Source: Streblospio benedicti (lineage: Eukaryota > Annelida > Polychaeta > Spionida > Spionidae). Taken from it: a DNA stretch of 64,000 nt. A program made the position numbers and the translations under genes. This document shows, piece by piece, positions 47,801-63,500 of the stretch; positions within the stretch are counted from its first letter, which is position 1, and the number at the start of each line of letters is the position of its first letter. The stretch covers positions 34,809,263-34,873,262 of the forward strand of contig CM032662.1 of assembly GCA_019095985.1 (NCBI GenBank). Direction: 5' to 3'. The notes under the pieces are model-generated. The model did not search any database and was not told the DNA's origin. It saw only the letters and a program-made list of their open reading frames with translations.

Positions 47801-50800
47801 CAAGACATTAGCCAGTGATGCAAATATATGTCATTAAATTATGGCTAGAAATGTGATGGATCTAGTATGGTATGGGTTTTGGTCACTAGGAGTTTCAGCA
47901 CAAGGCACGAATTGAGGTCACCACTTGCTCATCTACAGAAGTCATGCGAGGTGACAATAACCTCACTCTGGCACCACAGATTTTGAGGAATGTGGCTCAA
48001 GATCATATCAAAACAGAAAAGATGTAGTGATCCTGTCAATAGGCTACACGTGTCACTGTAATGATGGTAGCTAAATGATGGATACACAGGGACACACTGT
48101 GAAACTGCAATCCGTCACAGTTGCCAGGTTATGGGTTTATATAGAGTATGCTAGCAGTTGTCTCATGTTCTAGTCTAAAATTAACCAACAGGTTATCCTG
48201 TATTGACTCATCACTATATCATAATGTGGGTTGTATAACTACTTCAACATACCACAACATAAATATTCTAAGTGAGTATTATTGACTTTTAACAATCTGT
48301 ACAATTAATTAGAATAATTTCATTTAATAAGCATTTACCCAAGTCTAAATTTTCTATAATAACATTTCTCTAAATATTATATATTAAGGCGGCAATAAAA
48401 TCATAAATTTACAATTGGAATTTATACATATAATACTAAATATGATACAGCACCAACATACTAAACGTTGTTATACCAAATACCTAATACAAAGTTGTAC
48501 AAATGTCTACAATAATATGGCTACAGTAATTGCTTTGAAATGCACATTTTAAGTCTTTGGTACAATGTACATGACACATGGTTCCACACCAGATCATTAT
48601 TAAATCATAATGAACTTACATTTCATTTTGTGATGTATTTGTAATATTTAGAGACAATAAAGTAATCATTAAAGTACGAATCTTAAATTTTGATGAAAAG
48701 GTTTATAATGGTGAAACAGTGATTTTGCCACAATGGATTTGTCTGACCAAGTTGGAATGCACACTGCTTTATAAACTTCAAAATACCTAAATGCTAAGTT
48801 GTTCCTTACAAACAATAAACAATAATGAGATTTTTTAAATATCATTGTTTTTCTTTTGTGACTATTTGTCCGTCTACATATCCGTCAGCATTTTTTACAA
48901 GCCATTTCTTACTCTTTTTATATCTTTACATTTCAGCAAATGATATTTTAAAATTTTCACAGAAATATAATAATCCATATAAAAATACAACAAAAATCAT
49001 CTCACTTTTTGCAAATACATGAAGAAAGTTTTACAAGACGAGCATCGAATTCGAGCATCCAAATTCGTGTGAAATGTGAAATATGGCACTTTCAGGGATG
49101 AAATCTCACATCATTCTTTAGCCAGGAGACAACCTTGAATCAACAATGGGGTATTATCAATGCGATTACAGATGCATGCATAAACTATACTCAACAGTAT
49201 CAGTTTTCTGGAATTCGCAAGAAATAATAGGGCGTGTTTGTAAGTCACAACCTTCACAACGGTCACATCATTGATGTTTGAGATAGCTAGAGGCTAGAAA
49301 CTCCTAAACAAAGTATCTCATCCTTTTTGTGCTCCACCCATAATGTGAAAAACATATTGATGTTTAATTCACTATATTTTAATGAGAGGTTCTGTGCCAT
49401 TTGTGTGCTTTCAACTGAATATAATTTAGAAAACTGTAAAGCAATGCATGCAAATATGGCAAAATATAGCATGCATGCACCAATCTTGCGGGGAAAGAAA
49501 CAACCTCAAGATCATTACTGACTGAAATGTAGCTTACATTTGTACATTATATTTAGTAGAAACACTTGGATTTAAAAGGCATTGTAGTCTGAAGCTTCTT
49601 TACAGCATCACAGATGGACTGTTGGCCCCTGAACCTATTTACTTACAAACACAAATCTTGACAAATCTAAAGAATTCAAGAGCAAATCTTAATTGAGTCA
49701 TCTATTGTCATGGCTTAATAATAAACTCAAATCTTCTTTTAGAGACAAATACGTGTACATTGAATATTGAAACATGCACAAAAGAAGATAGATTTTGGTC
49801 TGCACATCTCTATAGTTTCACAATATAGCAATTATTTAATTTATCAATCATTCTTGAAAAATATATTATTATAATTGTGACAGTTTTAGTCTATAATTCA
49901 AAATATCTACTGTTTTGTGGACCAAACTTCTAATGACTTCAACAACATTTGGCATATTTAACCTAAATGTGAACCACATTTATATTATATTTGATGTCAT
50001 TACATTTTACTTCTCATTGCTTAAAACAAAAATCCTTTTTATTGACCACAGAAAAGTTTAAATGCGGAGTACATAACACAAATAATTAAATAACTATAAC
50101 AGCTAATGCATCTACTTCATAAGCACATTCAGTAATTAGATATATATACAATTATACATTCACTCATAACAATCACATAGTCCTTACTAATTTCATCTAT
50201 AGTCCATTTCAACATCTATCTACAGTTTTCATTATTTAATTTCCATCTAAAATACATAATGGAATGTTGAACGTCTGTTAAGCACTTTCTCCTTCCGATT
50301 GATTCCAAAGCACTTTTAATTCTACAGTTTCTGTAGAATCATGTGAAAAGTAACTTGAAAATGTGCTTGAATTCTTATAATCCATATTTTCGAAAACAAA
50401 TCTCCTATCTTGCTAGTGTCTTTCTACACAAAAATTCTTCAAACTTCAAGTGTATTTAAAATCACTGCTACAGTCTGTTTCAAGTTAGCAGCATTTTAAG
50501 GCAGTACACAAAGGCCAAGGTGGGTATGTAGCTGGACGAATTTGCTTCTTTGATAACTTGTGACCTAACTAATATGAGCGAGTCTGTTAAACATATGAAA
50601 ATTCTATAGAAAATCATAAATATAGTTTTGTCACATCCAAGCATAATTAGTGAAAAAATAATAACTTTTGCACAGTTGACATCCTCACTCCATGGAATGA
50701 CAAATATGATTGGCTAGTGATTCTATCTGTACTCCTATTGGCTACAAATAGGCTCAACTGACTTCAAACAATTGGATGGCTTCTTTTCATGTACGATGTT

Positions 50801-51010
50801 TCACTCTCAAAAAAATGATCAGACTCACTTTTTTCATGATCTTCACAAAAGTCACATCATTCAAGTTGGCAATAACATAATCAAATAAGACTCGCACAAT
50901 CATAACATAGTTTTTAACATTGTCTATCTAAAATTGATATAAAAAACTGACTATCATAATCACTCTCCCAATAGTAACTTCATCCAGTTTGAACTGGTTT
51001 GGTGCGCTCC
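44898..51010. other. 6-kb AT-rich block downstream of the KLF gene
   Basis: Very AT-rich, free of recognisable mobile-element ends and of convincing open frames. It lies directly 3' of the KLF stop codon (minus strand), so it may include a long 3' UTR. Confidence 0.45.
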
Positions 51011-52909
<1,899 letters not shown>

Positions 52910-53025
52910 GAATGATTTTTGTCAGACGTAACTCGCACGGTGCACGTAAGAAGCTGCCTATCTCTCCCATGTTAAATCAGACATCTGTCGTTAGAAATGC
53001 ACGGCACGTCTGGCGAAAATCATTC
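52910..53025. repeat. 116-base hairpin element in KLF intron
   Basis: GAATGATTTTTGTCAGACGT at 52910 and ACGTCTGGCGAAAATCATTC ending at 53025 are inverted with two mismatches. It is probably a minimal MITE. The open frame running through it is unlikely to be coding. Confidence 0.65.
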
Positions 53026-55388
53026 GATTATGCAATATCATGTGACTTTGTGTTTTATTTGACGAGACGGCATGGTATTTTTAAAGGTGGAAATAGTATT
53101 AAACGCGGAGAATGTGAATATTATTTTCATCACACTTGCAATGGATAAGGCATCGTCTATTGATACTGAATTTTACAAAACAAATATGATTTTGACTGAG
53201 CAATATCTTTAAATATCAGCATATCACACTTTCCTATTCAGCACACAGAAATTATTGAATTGACAAAGGTCCATAATTTTCTGACTATTTTCAAGAGAAA
53301 GTAAATGATAGAAAAAGACAAATATGTGGACACTTTTTTCGTAGTAACAATCCAACAGTAAAAAATTGTTCATTTTATATAAAATTTACGTAATACGATA
53401 CTGTTCATTAAAATTAATTACATTATTGAGAATAAACACGTCAAAGATTTTTGGGTCTAATTCCATGTCTAAAGTGTTTCTGAAAATAATGTCATTGCAT
53501 GAAAACGAGCTTCACTTTTTAGCTGTTGTCTGGCCGTCTAAGTACATGTACACTCAAATGGACAAAACGTTTCTTCCCATAGATACAGAGACAATTCTGC
53601 CCTATATACTTTACATGTACATTAATGTGTGTCAACGGATGACATGACCAAAATGGTACAGCCAGACATGATGCAAAATTGATTAGATGCTGTTTTGGTA
53701 CCCGCAATAGAATAGGTCTCATGTCAAGCTCCAATGTCGGTGATGACAAAAACAATACATTTCTTTCTATTTGTCCCGATTTTAGTACTTTTTACCACCA
53801 TTTGCAAGAAGGAATTTATATATATTATATATAGCTGGCATCTAGAAACTGGAAGATCATATAATGTACTGTTTCACCCCTATCAACTGGTAATTATAGG
53901 GACTGAAATCCCAGTATGCTGCTTGACCCCTCTGAGGGCTTCTCTTGAGGTCAATATGGTGTCCATTTCATCCTCCTGACACTGAACTATAATAACTACT
54001 TTTATCACAATACATACAGGCACTACCACCTAGAAACGTAATATCAGGCATGCCTTTGTAAGAATTTAATTATAAAGGTATTGACTTCACAAAGAATGTA
54101 CGAAAACTTTTAAAATTAGACAATTGCCTTTTGAAATGAGGAATGTGGACCAGAAAAGCAATTTTGATTTGTAACTGACTGAAAACATATGCTTAAACGT
54201 CAGAGTTAATTAAATCTTTCTGTTCGCTTTGTCAACAAACGTGAGACAACACATCTACTGAGTAACTCAATCGTGATGTTCACAAGCTCAGATTTGACAT
54301 AAACATGTCACAGATATCAAATTCAGGATCCTTCCAACCTTTAACAAGATTTACACAAAGATGATGCACGTGTAACAATAACAAAATGCTGATCAAATAT
54401 TGTGTCTTTGGATAAAATATCACACTTCCTAAAAAATACAAAGATTGTTATTCATATGAATTCATGTACCGTGATTTTGGTTATATTTCACAAAGAATTG
54501 CTGAACAAGGGTCTATTACAATTTATTTATGATTCACTTTCTCAAGCATTTGGGTTTTTATGTTATCATGCCTGTAAGTGAAAAGGAAAATCACATTCTT
54601 GATATTTAGTGAACTGATTTGAACTCCATTCTATATCAGCCATGCATAGATTAACAACATCAGAATAGCAACCACAATAACAAGTAAATTATCTAATAGG
54701 TTCATCTGAACATAATGTGAAACATTTCAATACATTATAGGCATTAATGTTTCAAGTACAAGATGTTGGAGATGGATCTTTTAACCGAAGGCTGTTTGGT
54801 TACAACAGTTATGTGTTCCATACCAGCCAATTACAGAAATTGCCCAGTGTACAAACAAACCCATGAAATATGGTATAGTTTGGGGTAAAATGGCTGGCAA
54901 CTACTGAATGTGGTCCACATTGTACATGTTAACAAATAAGGCATAAAGAGGATGTCTCTTCAGTTATTTGACTGCTACCATCCTGAAGAATAATTGTGGT
55001 CAGGTTTGAGCAAATAAGTGTACATGTCTTGCATGCTTTAATACCACAATTTACAACTATGTTCACAGTCACATTTGATTACAGTACAATATAACCAAAT
55101 GATTATATCATTGTGCAAATGATGCCTGACATCATATCACCTTTTTTTTATTTCATCCAAGATCTGGATAAGTTTGAAACATACACAAATATCGGCATTC
55201 CATTTTTTAAAACTAGTAATTATTTTACATGACATAAGAATTGTTGACTTTTCAAATAGTTATCTTTAATTAGTTTTATGGACTGACTAATAGCGGAAAT
55301 ACAAAACATAATGTCATAATTGATATTTCTTAACCATTGACTCCTGTGTGCGGACACACATAAGGTATATCTACTGCCCACGTGGGCA
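53026..55388. other. KLF intron, no gene recognised
   Basis: AT-rich intronic DNA. Short frames only, with no conserved motif seen. Confidence 0.5.
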
Positions 55389-55429
55389 ATGATTAATGTA
55401 TTGACATTTGACAGCTTACACAAAGCTTA

Positions 55430-55590
55430 CCTTTTACCAGAAATTGTAATCATTGGTGTAATAATTGGTAAAAGCTCTAGCTTGTCCGGACACTTACATA
55501 CATGCGTAGATACATACATAGTTAGAAACGAAGTGAACTCAACGCTTTCGCTTCAGCTGTTGAAGCAACACAATTATCAAAGTGCAAGTC
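55430..55590 (+). repeat. Dispersed palindrome-ended repeat, copy in KLF intron
   Basis: AAAGCTCTAGCTTGTCCGGA, an ACATACAT-type stretch and a terminal CTTCAGCTGTTGAAG hairpin match, in the same order, repeats at about 15665-15770 and 17780-17890. Confidence 0.7.
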
Positions 55591-57269
55591 TGTTTCCATT
55601 TCATAATGCACTACAACGAAGTCACATTGGATGTATTGTGGCTGCCGATTAACACAGATATGTCTTCTATCATTGGTTCAAACTCTCATCTAAGGTTTGA
55701 ATGGTGTTCATTCTAAATCATTGATAGGAAAAGGAGGAATCTGTCAGACCTTCTAATATAGCCCAAAGCATGTTCATGGTATGCATACACATGTGAGTAC
55801 AGGATTTATTGAGTTAATTCTTTATTTTCACACATCTTTGATCACTCGTGGGGATTCAGGGTAGATGTAACTGTCAATATTTTAAAGTGAAAATGATTAT
55901 TATTCTCATTTAAGGCCCCATGGGCTCTTATTCAAACAATAAGCCGATCTTCAATATTAGGTCCATGGGCTATTTATTCAGAACAGTTTCGGCCAGTGAA
56001 TGTTTAAGAATTAAATTGAAGTGAAGAAATACATATGAAAATAAATTGTTCGGTCTAAAACAGAACATGTGGAAGAAAATAAAATATCAATTTTTTAGAA
56101 AATTGTTATTTAAAAACATATAAAACATACTACACAAAGACAACAATAATAAAGATTTTGACCCTATGTAATTCAATACCAAACTGGAGATGAGATAACT
56201 TTCTGCCACTTTCCAATAAAGAATGTGACTTATGGCTTTCTGCTCTGTGTGTGGTATATCAGGCCTTTATAAAGGTAAAGTATCAAATATAGCAGATAAA
56301 CAACTGAAGGTAGTCATGTCACAACACAATTAACCAATGGTAGTGAAGGTGCATTATAGGTTTTGTGCTAGAGAGTTTTACAATGGTAGCATCATCTTGA
56401 GCCTTGGTTTTATTATTTGTCTTTATTTGAGGGCAAAGAAGATATTATGATGCATTATCCACGCTTTATATAAATCCATGTACATGTACATAGATTGTCC
56501 TTCTAGCTTACAGGTGTGTAACCGCTCTTCTTATTTTCAACGATATAAAACCTTGTCTATACATGGTCTATGCTCTGAAAGGCTTGAAATTGATGTATGC
56601 AGAGACCGCTCACCAAATGTCTGGCACTTAACAAAAAATTGCCTTTGCATTTGATGTATCTCGTAGTTGCAACCTCAACAAAATCTAGGTTATCTAGATA
56701 AAACATCTCATGGCCTCAGTCAAGCATACATGTATGCACAGTCATCAACTATTTTCATGTCACAAACTTACTGAGTTTTTATGTTTCCCATTGACACTTT
56801 ATTCATTATTTAAAGATAAAGTTGAATTTCACGTGACGAAGACTGGTGCGACAGCATGCACACTTCTGATCCTACCTTGCATTTACCCCAGAAGCATGTT
56901 TTTACTTCCTGACATCCATTTTTAACAAACGCATTCTTATCAATATACTCCAAATGCATGTAGCATTATGGCAAATTTTCTGTCATGTGTCATGTGTTCC
57001 TTTTTAGCCTTTATCATAAGAGGCTTGAAATGACATTTACATCCCATTTCATAATCACATGTTCCTTTTAAACTTTTCTCCGCTCAATAATTAATGCTTA
57101 CATATCATCATCTTTAATACAGATAAATTAAACTCCATGTTAAAGTTTCAGCATTTCCTATTATTGTAGTACATATCATGTTTATTGACACGTGTATACT
57201 TATCAAATGTATTATTTATAAATCGTGGATTTTTTTCTTCTACACTACCTGAAGACATTATGTGTATAC
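55591..57269. other. KLF intron, no gene recognised
   Basis: AT-rich DNA. Nothing I can name. Confidence 0.5.
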
Positions 57270-57451
57270 GGTTAAAAAAATACATCACAAAAATGTTAAA
57301 TGTATATACTTTTTGACAATATATGTACATGTATGTGGTTAAAAAATTATATTACAAAAATGGTAAATGTAAGTACTTTTTGACATTATATGTACATTGT
57401 ATATGGTTAAAAAGTTACATTTCAAAAATGGTAAATGTATGTACTTTTTAA
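57270..57451. repeat. Tandem repeat, about 2.7 x 68 bases
   Basis: Units beginning GGTTAAAAA at 57270, 57337 and 57405, each followed by CAAAAATG-x-TAAATGTA and TACTTTTT. The third unit is cut short. Confidence 0.85.
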
Positions 57452-58553
57452 CTAAATGATGAAACATTTTCATACAAAACAAAATTGCACTTGTTTATTC
57501 ATATGGGATTCATAAACTAATTTGAGTTCACATGCACTAGGACAGTTTTATGAATTTAAGATAGTATGCCACACTGTGTTCAGTCGAAAGTAATGTGAAT
57601 ATTTACAAGAAGAAAAAATCTATTATAATTTTGACATATCTCGGGCCAAATTACCCTTTTCACTTTGACCTATTCAAGGAACTGTATTATCTGCCATATA
57701 GAATTAAGATAAGAGAGCAATTTAAACTTTATTAGTCCTATAAGAAAGCATCACAATGTCATGGTCAAGGTAAGGTCACTAAAAGGACTTGTGACTTGAA
57801 CATATTATTTTGACGATTATTCTAATGCCAAACACTTATAATCAATGTGACACAATTGCAATTTATGTTAAGTTCTTTTTTGCAATACTATTCAACATTT
57901 CTGGACTTATAGTGGGATAATAAATGTACAGCTATTAAGCAATGTAGCCAGCGCTATACATAAATGGGAGAGGAAATTCTAAAAGCTGAAAGAAATGCAT
58001 TGAATATATAATAAAGGACATGACTGGTAAGCAGGAAGATGGTTTTTCATATGGAAAAAAAGACTATAGAAAATGTACAATACTGGCATCTCAATAGCAT
58101 CTTACAACATGTATCAGAACACTTACAAAAGAAATTGTAACCTATATTACAAAAATAAATCAATTCATTTTTGGTGTCTTTTTATTCTTAACTTATTCGG
58201 AATTATAACATTTTGTAATGCTTTAAACCCAATATATAGGCGATTAATATTTACAGACATTTATAACATCTCCAGTAAGTCACCATCAAGAAGATGACCA
58301 TTCACTATTACAGTATGCAGAGTCCATAGGCTGGCTATATTCCATGTACATTGATTGCTTCACATAAAGTAGGAAAAAAAAACACTATGCTCTACATGAA
58401 TGAAGGTGTTATCATTGACATGTGGTAAAGCTTTTTGTCAAATAGTGACCAGTGTCATTGGTCTGATTCCTGGAAACCACAGGCTGCTTGTACATTGCTG
58501 TGCACTAAATATGTATGGTAGTTCCACACTAATTTTCATAAAACGTTAAACGC
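57452..58553. other. KLF intron, no gene recognised
   Basis: AT-rich intronic DNA. No feature is supported. Confidence 0.5.
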
Positions 58554-60533
58554 TTGATAGAGCTATAAACTTTTGGCATCTTTTTATGAAACTGCTTAAT
58601 AGTGGCATTCCTTCTATTATTGTAAGACTGTTTATTTATTGGTATACATCACAAATATCTTTTGTAAAATGGTGTAACAAACTGTGTATGTCATTCAGAA
58701 GTAGCAACGGTGTCCGTCAGGGTAGTATACTATCCCCACTATATTTTAATGTTTTTATGAATGGCCTCAGTTCTATTTTACTATCCTCTGGGGTTGATTG
58801 TTACATAAATGATGTTTGTACAAACCATCTTTTTTATGTGCATGACTGTGTCCTTATGGCACCATCACCATATGCACTTCAAATGTTAATTACTACATTG
58901 TATAAGTATGGTAGTAAAAATGAAATTGTCTACAATTCAAAATAATCTGTTTGTATGGCAATTTTGCCTCGTTCCTTACCAAAGCACAATGTACCAACTA
59001 TGTACCAACAAAAGAAATCTTTAAACTCGGTTTGGGAACATAAATATCTAGGCATATATATGCGGCAATTTTAGAGATGACAGAGATGTTAAGACAGATG
59101 ACAGCATTCTATCATTCCGTGCAAAAATCACCGCCAATAACCAACGCTGATTGGTCAACCAGCGTTCTCAATTATAAGATTGACTGCACGCGTGGAGAGC
59201 ACTACTACGGCACTAGTCTAAACTCATCACATTATCAATACAGCAGCTGACGTCGTAAGGCGTGTCCCGTGTAGAGGAGAGCAAAAGTTTAGACTAGTGC
59301 CGTAGTAGTGGTCTCCGCGCGTGCAGTCAATCGTATAATTGAGCACGCTGGTTGACAAATTGACTTGTAATGAGAACGTTATAATATGATTTATTTTAAA
59401 ATAAAAACGAATCAGACACTCGTTTAGTGTGGATTTTAGTCATGATAGAATGGTACTTGACCACTCGATTGTCGTGTCAATCGGAAAATTGAGCATGCTG
59501 ACATCTGATTTACCCTCACTTCGTTCGGGTAAATCAGACGTCAGCATGCTCAATTTTTCCATTGACACTCCAATCTCGTAGTCAATTCCTACATTCTATC
59601 ATTCTGTACAAAAATCTCCGCCAATAACCCACGCTGATTGGTCAATCAGCATGCTCAATTATGCGATGGAATGAATGCTCCAGAGCGCGCGGAGACCACT
59701 ACTACAGCGCTAGTCTAAACTCCTCACTTTATTAATACAGCCGCTGACGTCGCAAGGCGTGTCCCGTGTAGTGGAGAGCAAAAGTTTAGACTAGCGCCGT
59801 AGTAGTGGTCTCCGCACGCTCTTTTTTGGCAAAATTGACTTGCAATGAGAATGTTATAATATGATTTATTTTAAAATAAAATGGATTTTAGTCATGATAG
59901 AATGGTGATTGACCACTCGATTGTCGTGTCAATCGCAAAATTTTGCATGCTGACGTCTGATGCTCAATTTTGCGATTGACACTCCAATCTCATGGTCAAT
60001 TCCTACAATTTATTGCAGAGGTAATAATAGTTTGATCAATAAATTCAGGCATAGTTCTGTGGAAGTAAACTCTAGTTATTTAAGTCATTCTGTTCTAATA
60101 TGTACTGTAGCCAATTATGGTCTTAAACTAAAAGTGTCATATAATGATATATTTCAAATTTCATGTCTGTAAATAAGATACAAAGCAATTCCCAGTTACT
60201 GAACTTTTATGGTATAGACAGTTTTAATGTTTTATTTCGTAAAAATATTGTTAATTTTAGAAACAGGTTACTGTCAAGTTAGAATGGCCTGATGTTTTAT
60301 TAGTGACTTTCATATTTATAGGAGTAAGTTTAATAAGAAATAATAAGTTTTAATAAGAAATGGCTGGAGTTGGCTTTTAAATTTTGGTAGATGATTTTAA
60401 ATATACTTTTTAAAATATATATTTCAAGTGTATTTAAATGTGACAATTATTATAACTGCATGTTAATACTGTATATATGTTTTTATTTGTTATGGACATG
60501 TTTTATGTGTGATTTAATTTGATTGGATTGGAT
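58554..60533 (+). mobile_element. 5'-truncated LINE (CR1/L2-like), split by a composite MITE dimer
   Basis: The left part encodes non-LTR reverse transcriptase: DRAINFWHLFMKLLNSGIP, GVRQGSILSPLYFNVFMNGL, then CYINDVCTNHLFYVHD where the usual YADD active site should be. A stop follows soon after, then an EHKYLGIYM stretch. The right part resumes after the inserted MITEs with IYCRGNNSLINKFRHSSVEV, the usual segment near the end of such RTs. A GATTGGATTGGATAAC tail (about 60518-60533) looks like a LINE 3' end. The copy is dead: truncated, with a degenerate active site, and interrupted at about 59104-60007. It lies antisense to the KLF gene. Confidence 0.82.
59104..60007 (+). mobile_element. Composite palindromic MITE, tandem dimer inside the LINE
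   Basis: Two head-to-tail units of the family seen at 6733-7198. The first starts CA|TTCTATCATTCCGTGC near 59105, the second CA|TTCTATCATTCTGTAC near 59586, and the array ends GTCAATTCCTA|CA at about 60007. Each unit has the CACTACTACGGC-type module and the GTAAATCAGACGTCAGC hairpin module; the second unit's hairpin is shortened. Confidence 0.82.
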
Positions 60534-63500
60534 AACATTATTAGCAAACCTCGAAGCACCAGGTTTAATAAGGATAAATCTTGTTACCTTATAATTCATT
60601 AATTTTTCAACTATCATAGCCTAATTATTTATAATCTTAAATATGCCATTGCTTAAAACCTAAATTCCTATAATCTAAGTTAATAATAACCTAAAACTTT
60701 CATGTGTATTTGTTTGAATATAACCAACTATGATATATTAACCAATCTTGAACTGCTAAAACATCCTGTGATGATGCAAATACATGTAGACCTCTAATTC
60801 AAGTTCATAACTTTCTAAATGTTTCTTTGGACCTATTCTATATATGTTTTGCTGTCTTATTGTCTGATAAAACTGTCCCATTGTATCTACATTTGTGCAA
60901 CCTAATCGATTATTAGAAATGTAAATATTAACATTGATATTCATTTGTATCCTTTCTCTTTGACAAAATAGACAAAACCATCAAAAGAACACTTGACAAG
61001 GTGGCCATTCATAATAAAATCCTGCTACCCTCTAGTCAAAATAAATACGGTGAACATATGGAGTCCACCAGTCTTTTTACATAACTAATTACATGGACTG
61101 AAAAGTTGTATTGACAGAAAGAATGAAAGCATGTCTCATTCTGACCATTCACAGGTCTACATAGTATAACATAAACGACCGTAAGTAATGGACAATTTCG
61201 GCATGATTATCTTTCGTTTTTTCTTTTGACAAGTCTTCCACAATACATGTAAGTGTGTGGGAATTTATATTTCCGGTGTATTCTCTTCGAAGGTTTGATT
61301 TGTTTAAAGCTGACGGATTCGTATAAAGATTATGATTCAATAAGTATTTATTTGCCACATTAGTAAAGAAGCTATCAAGCTATAAACAGTCATGTACATT
61401 GAAAATCAAGAAAAGGCTGTTTGGTAAACAATTCCACAAAACCTTCCTAATATGAAGACCAAAAGTCCAAATCGAGTCCTGTCAAAGCTTGATTTTTAAC
61501 ACTTTAGTTCCAGGAATGATGACCCAAGAAATTGCTCATTTCCTTATACTAATATTTTGTACCCATGTTGACAAAAGTATCCATTTACTATGTGTTTGTA
61601 TGTGACAGTTTAATCTGAAGGCCCATGACTGAACACACAACACAGGGATGGCTTCTTTATTCATCCAGGTGGACTTCTCAACAAGGTAAATATTTAGATG
61701 AAATAGAACAGATCCGATGATGGCACACAAATCATTTATTATGTAAGAGCTCAGGAGAGCAAGTAAATATTTAGTACTATTAGAAATGCTGAGATAACTC
61801 CTCACTTTTGAAAGAAATTTGCATGAAAATTCCCAATCAGACTTTCAACATAAATATTTTCAAATCAATTCTGGCAAATAATCATAATGCAGATAGTATT
61901 TTCAGACATCTTTCAAATTTTTACAATGCTCTATAGAGATAAGTTTGTATTTGATAACAGTATCTGAAATTATCTAATGTATCAATTGGCAAATTTAAAT
62001 TGTACTATTCAAAAAATAATAATTACTAATACATAATCCTTGAATACAATTTAAAACTTAAATGCTAGAGTAATAAAATTACTGAAGGCTACAAAATTGG
62101 TAATAACTTCTCTTTAGTCCTATTTTGAATATTCATATAAACTTGAACGTTATACATAAACCAAAGACACTTACAACAGTCTTTTCCAGCAGACTGTCTC
62201 CATTTAATTTACATATTTATATATATCATAATTTCTAGTTTATCACTTTGCAAACACTTAGAAATAGTTTACCTCCAGACAGTCATTTCGGTAATCTTAA
62301 TCTTATCATTTGCTGATTTCAATTCATAAAGTAGCAATTTTGAACTAAATGAATGGTGCTTAACCATATTCCTTTACGTCACCAAGCATACACTGAGGTA
62401 AACTTCATAAATTTTGCTTCATCTCTATACTATTCCCATATGACGAGCCTGGATTGATATTTACTCATTCATTGCATCTATCTTCAATAGATCCAGCGAC
62501 ATTACAGTGCCAGAATGACATGATTTCCCACAACCAGGATCCAACGAGTCCAAATACACGCAGAACACACGCGCCCTAACATGTGCTATGCAACCCACCT
62601 GGCCCTTGAAATGGTCAAAACAATGAAACATTTAGCCAGAAAAGAGGCCCAGGAACCCTCCCACGCTCCACTGCATCATGAAAGTCAAGCATGTCTAAAA
62701 TAGAAATGAATGCATATGGATGTAAAAACCTAACAATATAGATAGCCTGGGAAAGTACAAGAAATACTTCAGATTTATATAAATGTCTGAGCATGATCTA
62801 TTAAACAAAATTCTGCCAATATATACTAGAAATGGTAGAAAAGAAACTTTATGTGTTACCAAACTGTACTTGCAATCCAAAACCAGGATCTAGTTGTTTT
62901 TATATTTCCTGTCAAGAAGGCCCAATCATTTTGTTTATCATGAGTGTTTCTTATTTTCAATTATCATCCTTCAAATGTTATCAAAATTTGAAGTATTTCA
63001 GTGCTAAAATGTTCTATATCTTGATCTAATATTATATAAAAACAGAAATAAACATACATGTATATTACCTCACTATGTATTATGGCCCATCCCTATCATT
63101 TATGTGGTGATCACTGAAGGATTGTATGAAAATATGTGGAGATTATGTTGTATAACAACAACCACTTTAAACTGATTCCAAATGAATTGAAAATGATAAC
63201 TGGGATGGGTCTGTGTACACATTCATACATAGATAAGAACAATTATATTATTAATTTTTGAAAATCATGTCTTTCCATACAGATGTTTGTTAAGATAGTT
63301 AGCGATTAAGACTATCCTAAACATATCCTGTGCTATTGCCAATAAATACATGACCATATAGTGTAACAATTACGTTTGTCATTCGATTTTATGAACTTGA
63401 CACAGTAACAATTGATAAAATCAAGATCATATTTAGAACTTCTCGTACCATAACCTAAACATTCCTTGCAGTTTTTACATACATATTTGAAAAACAAAAA

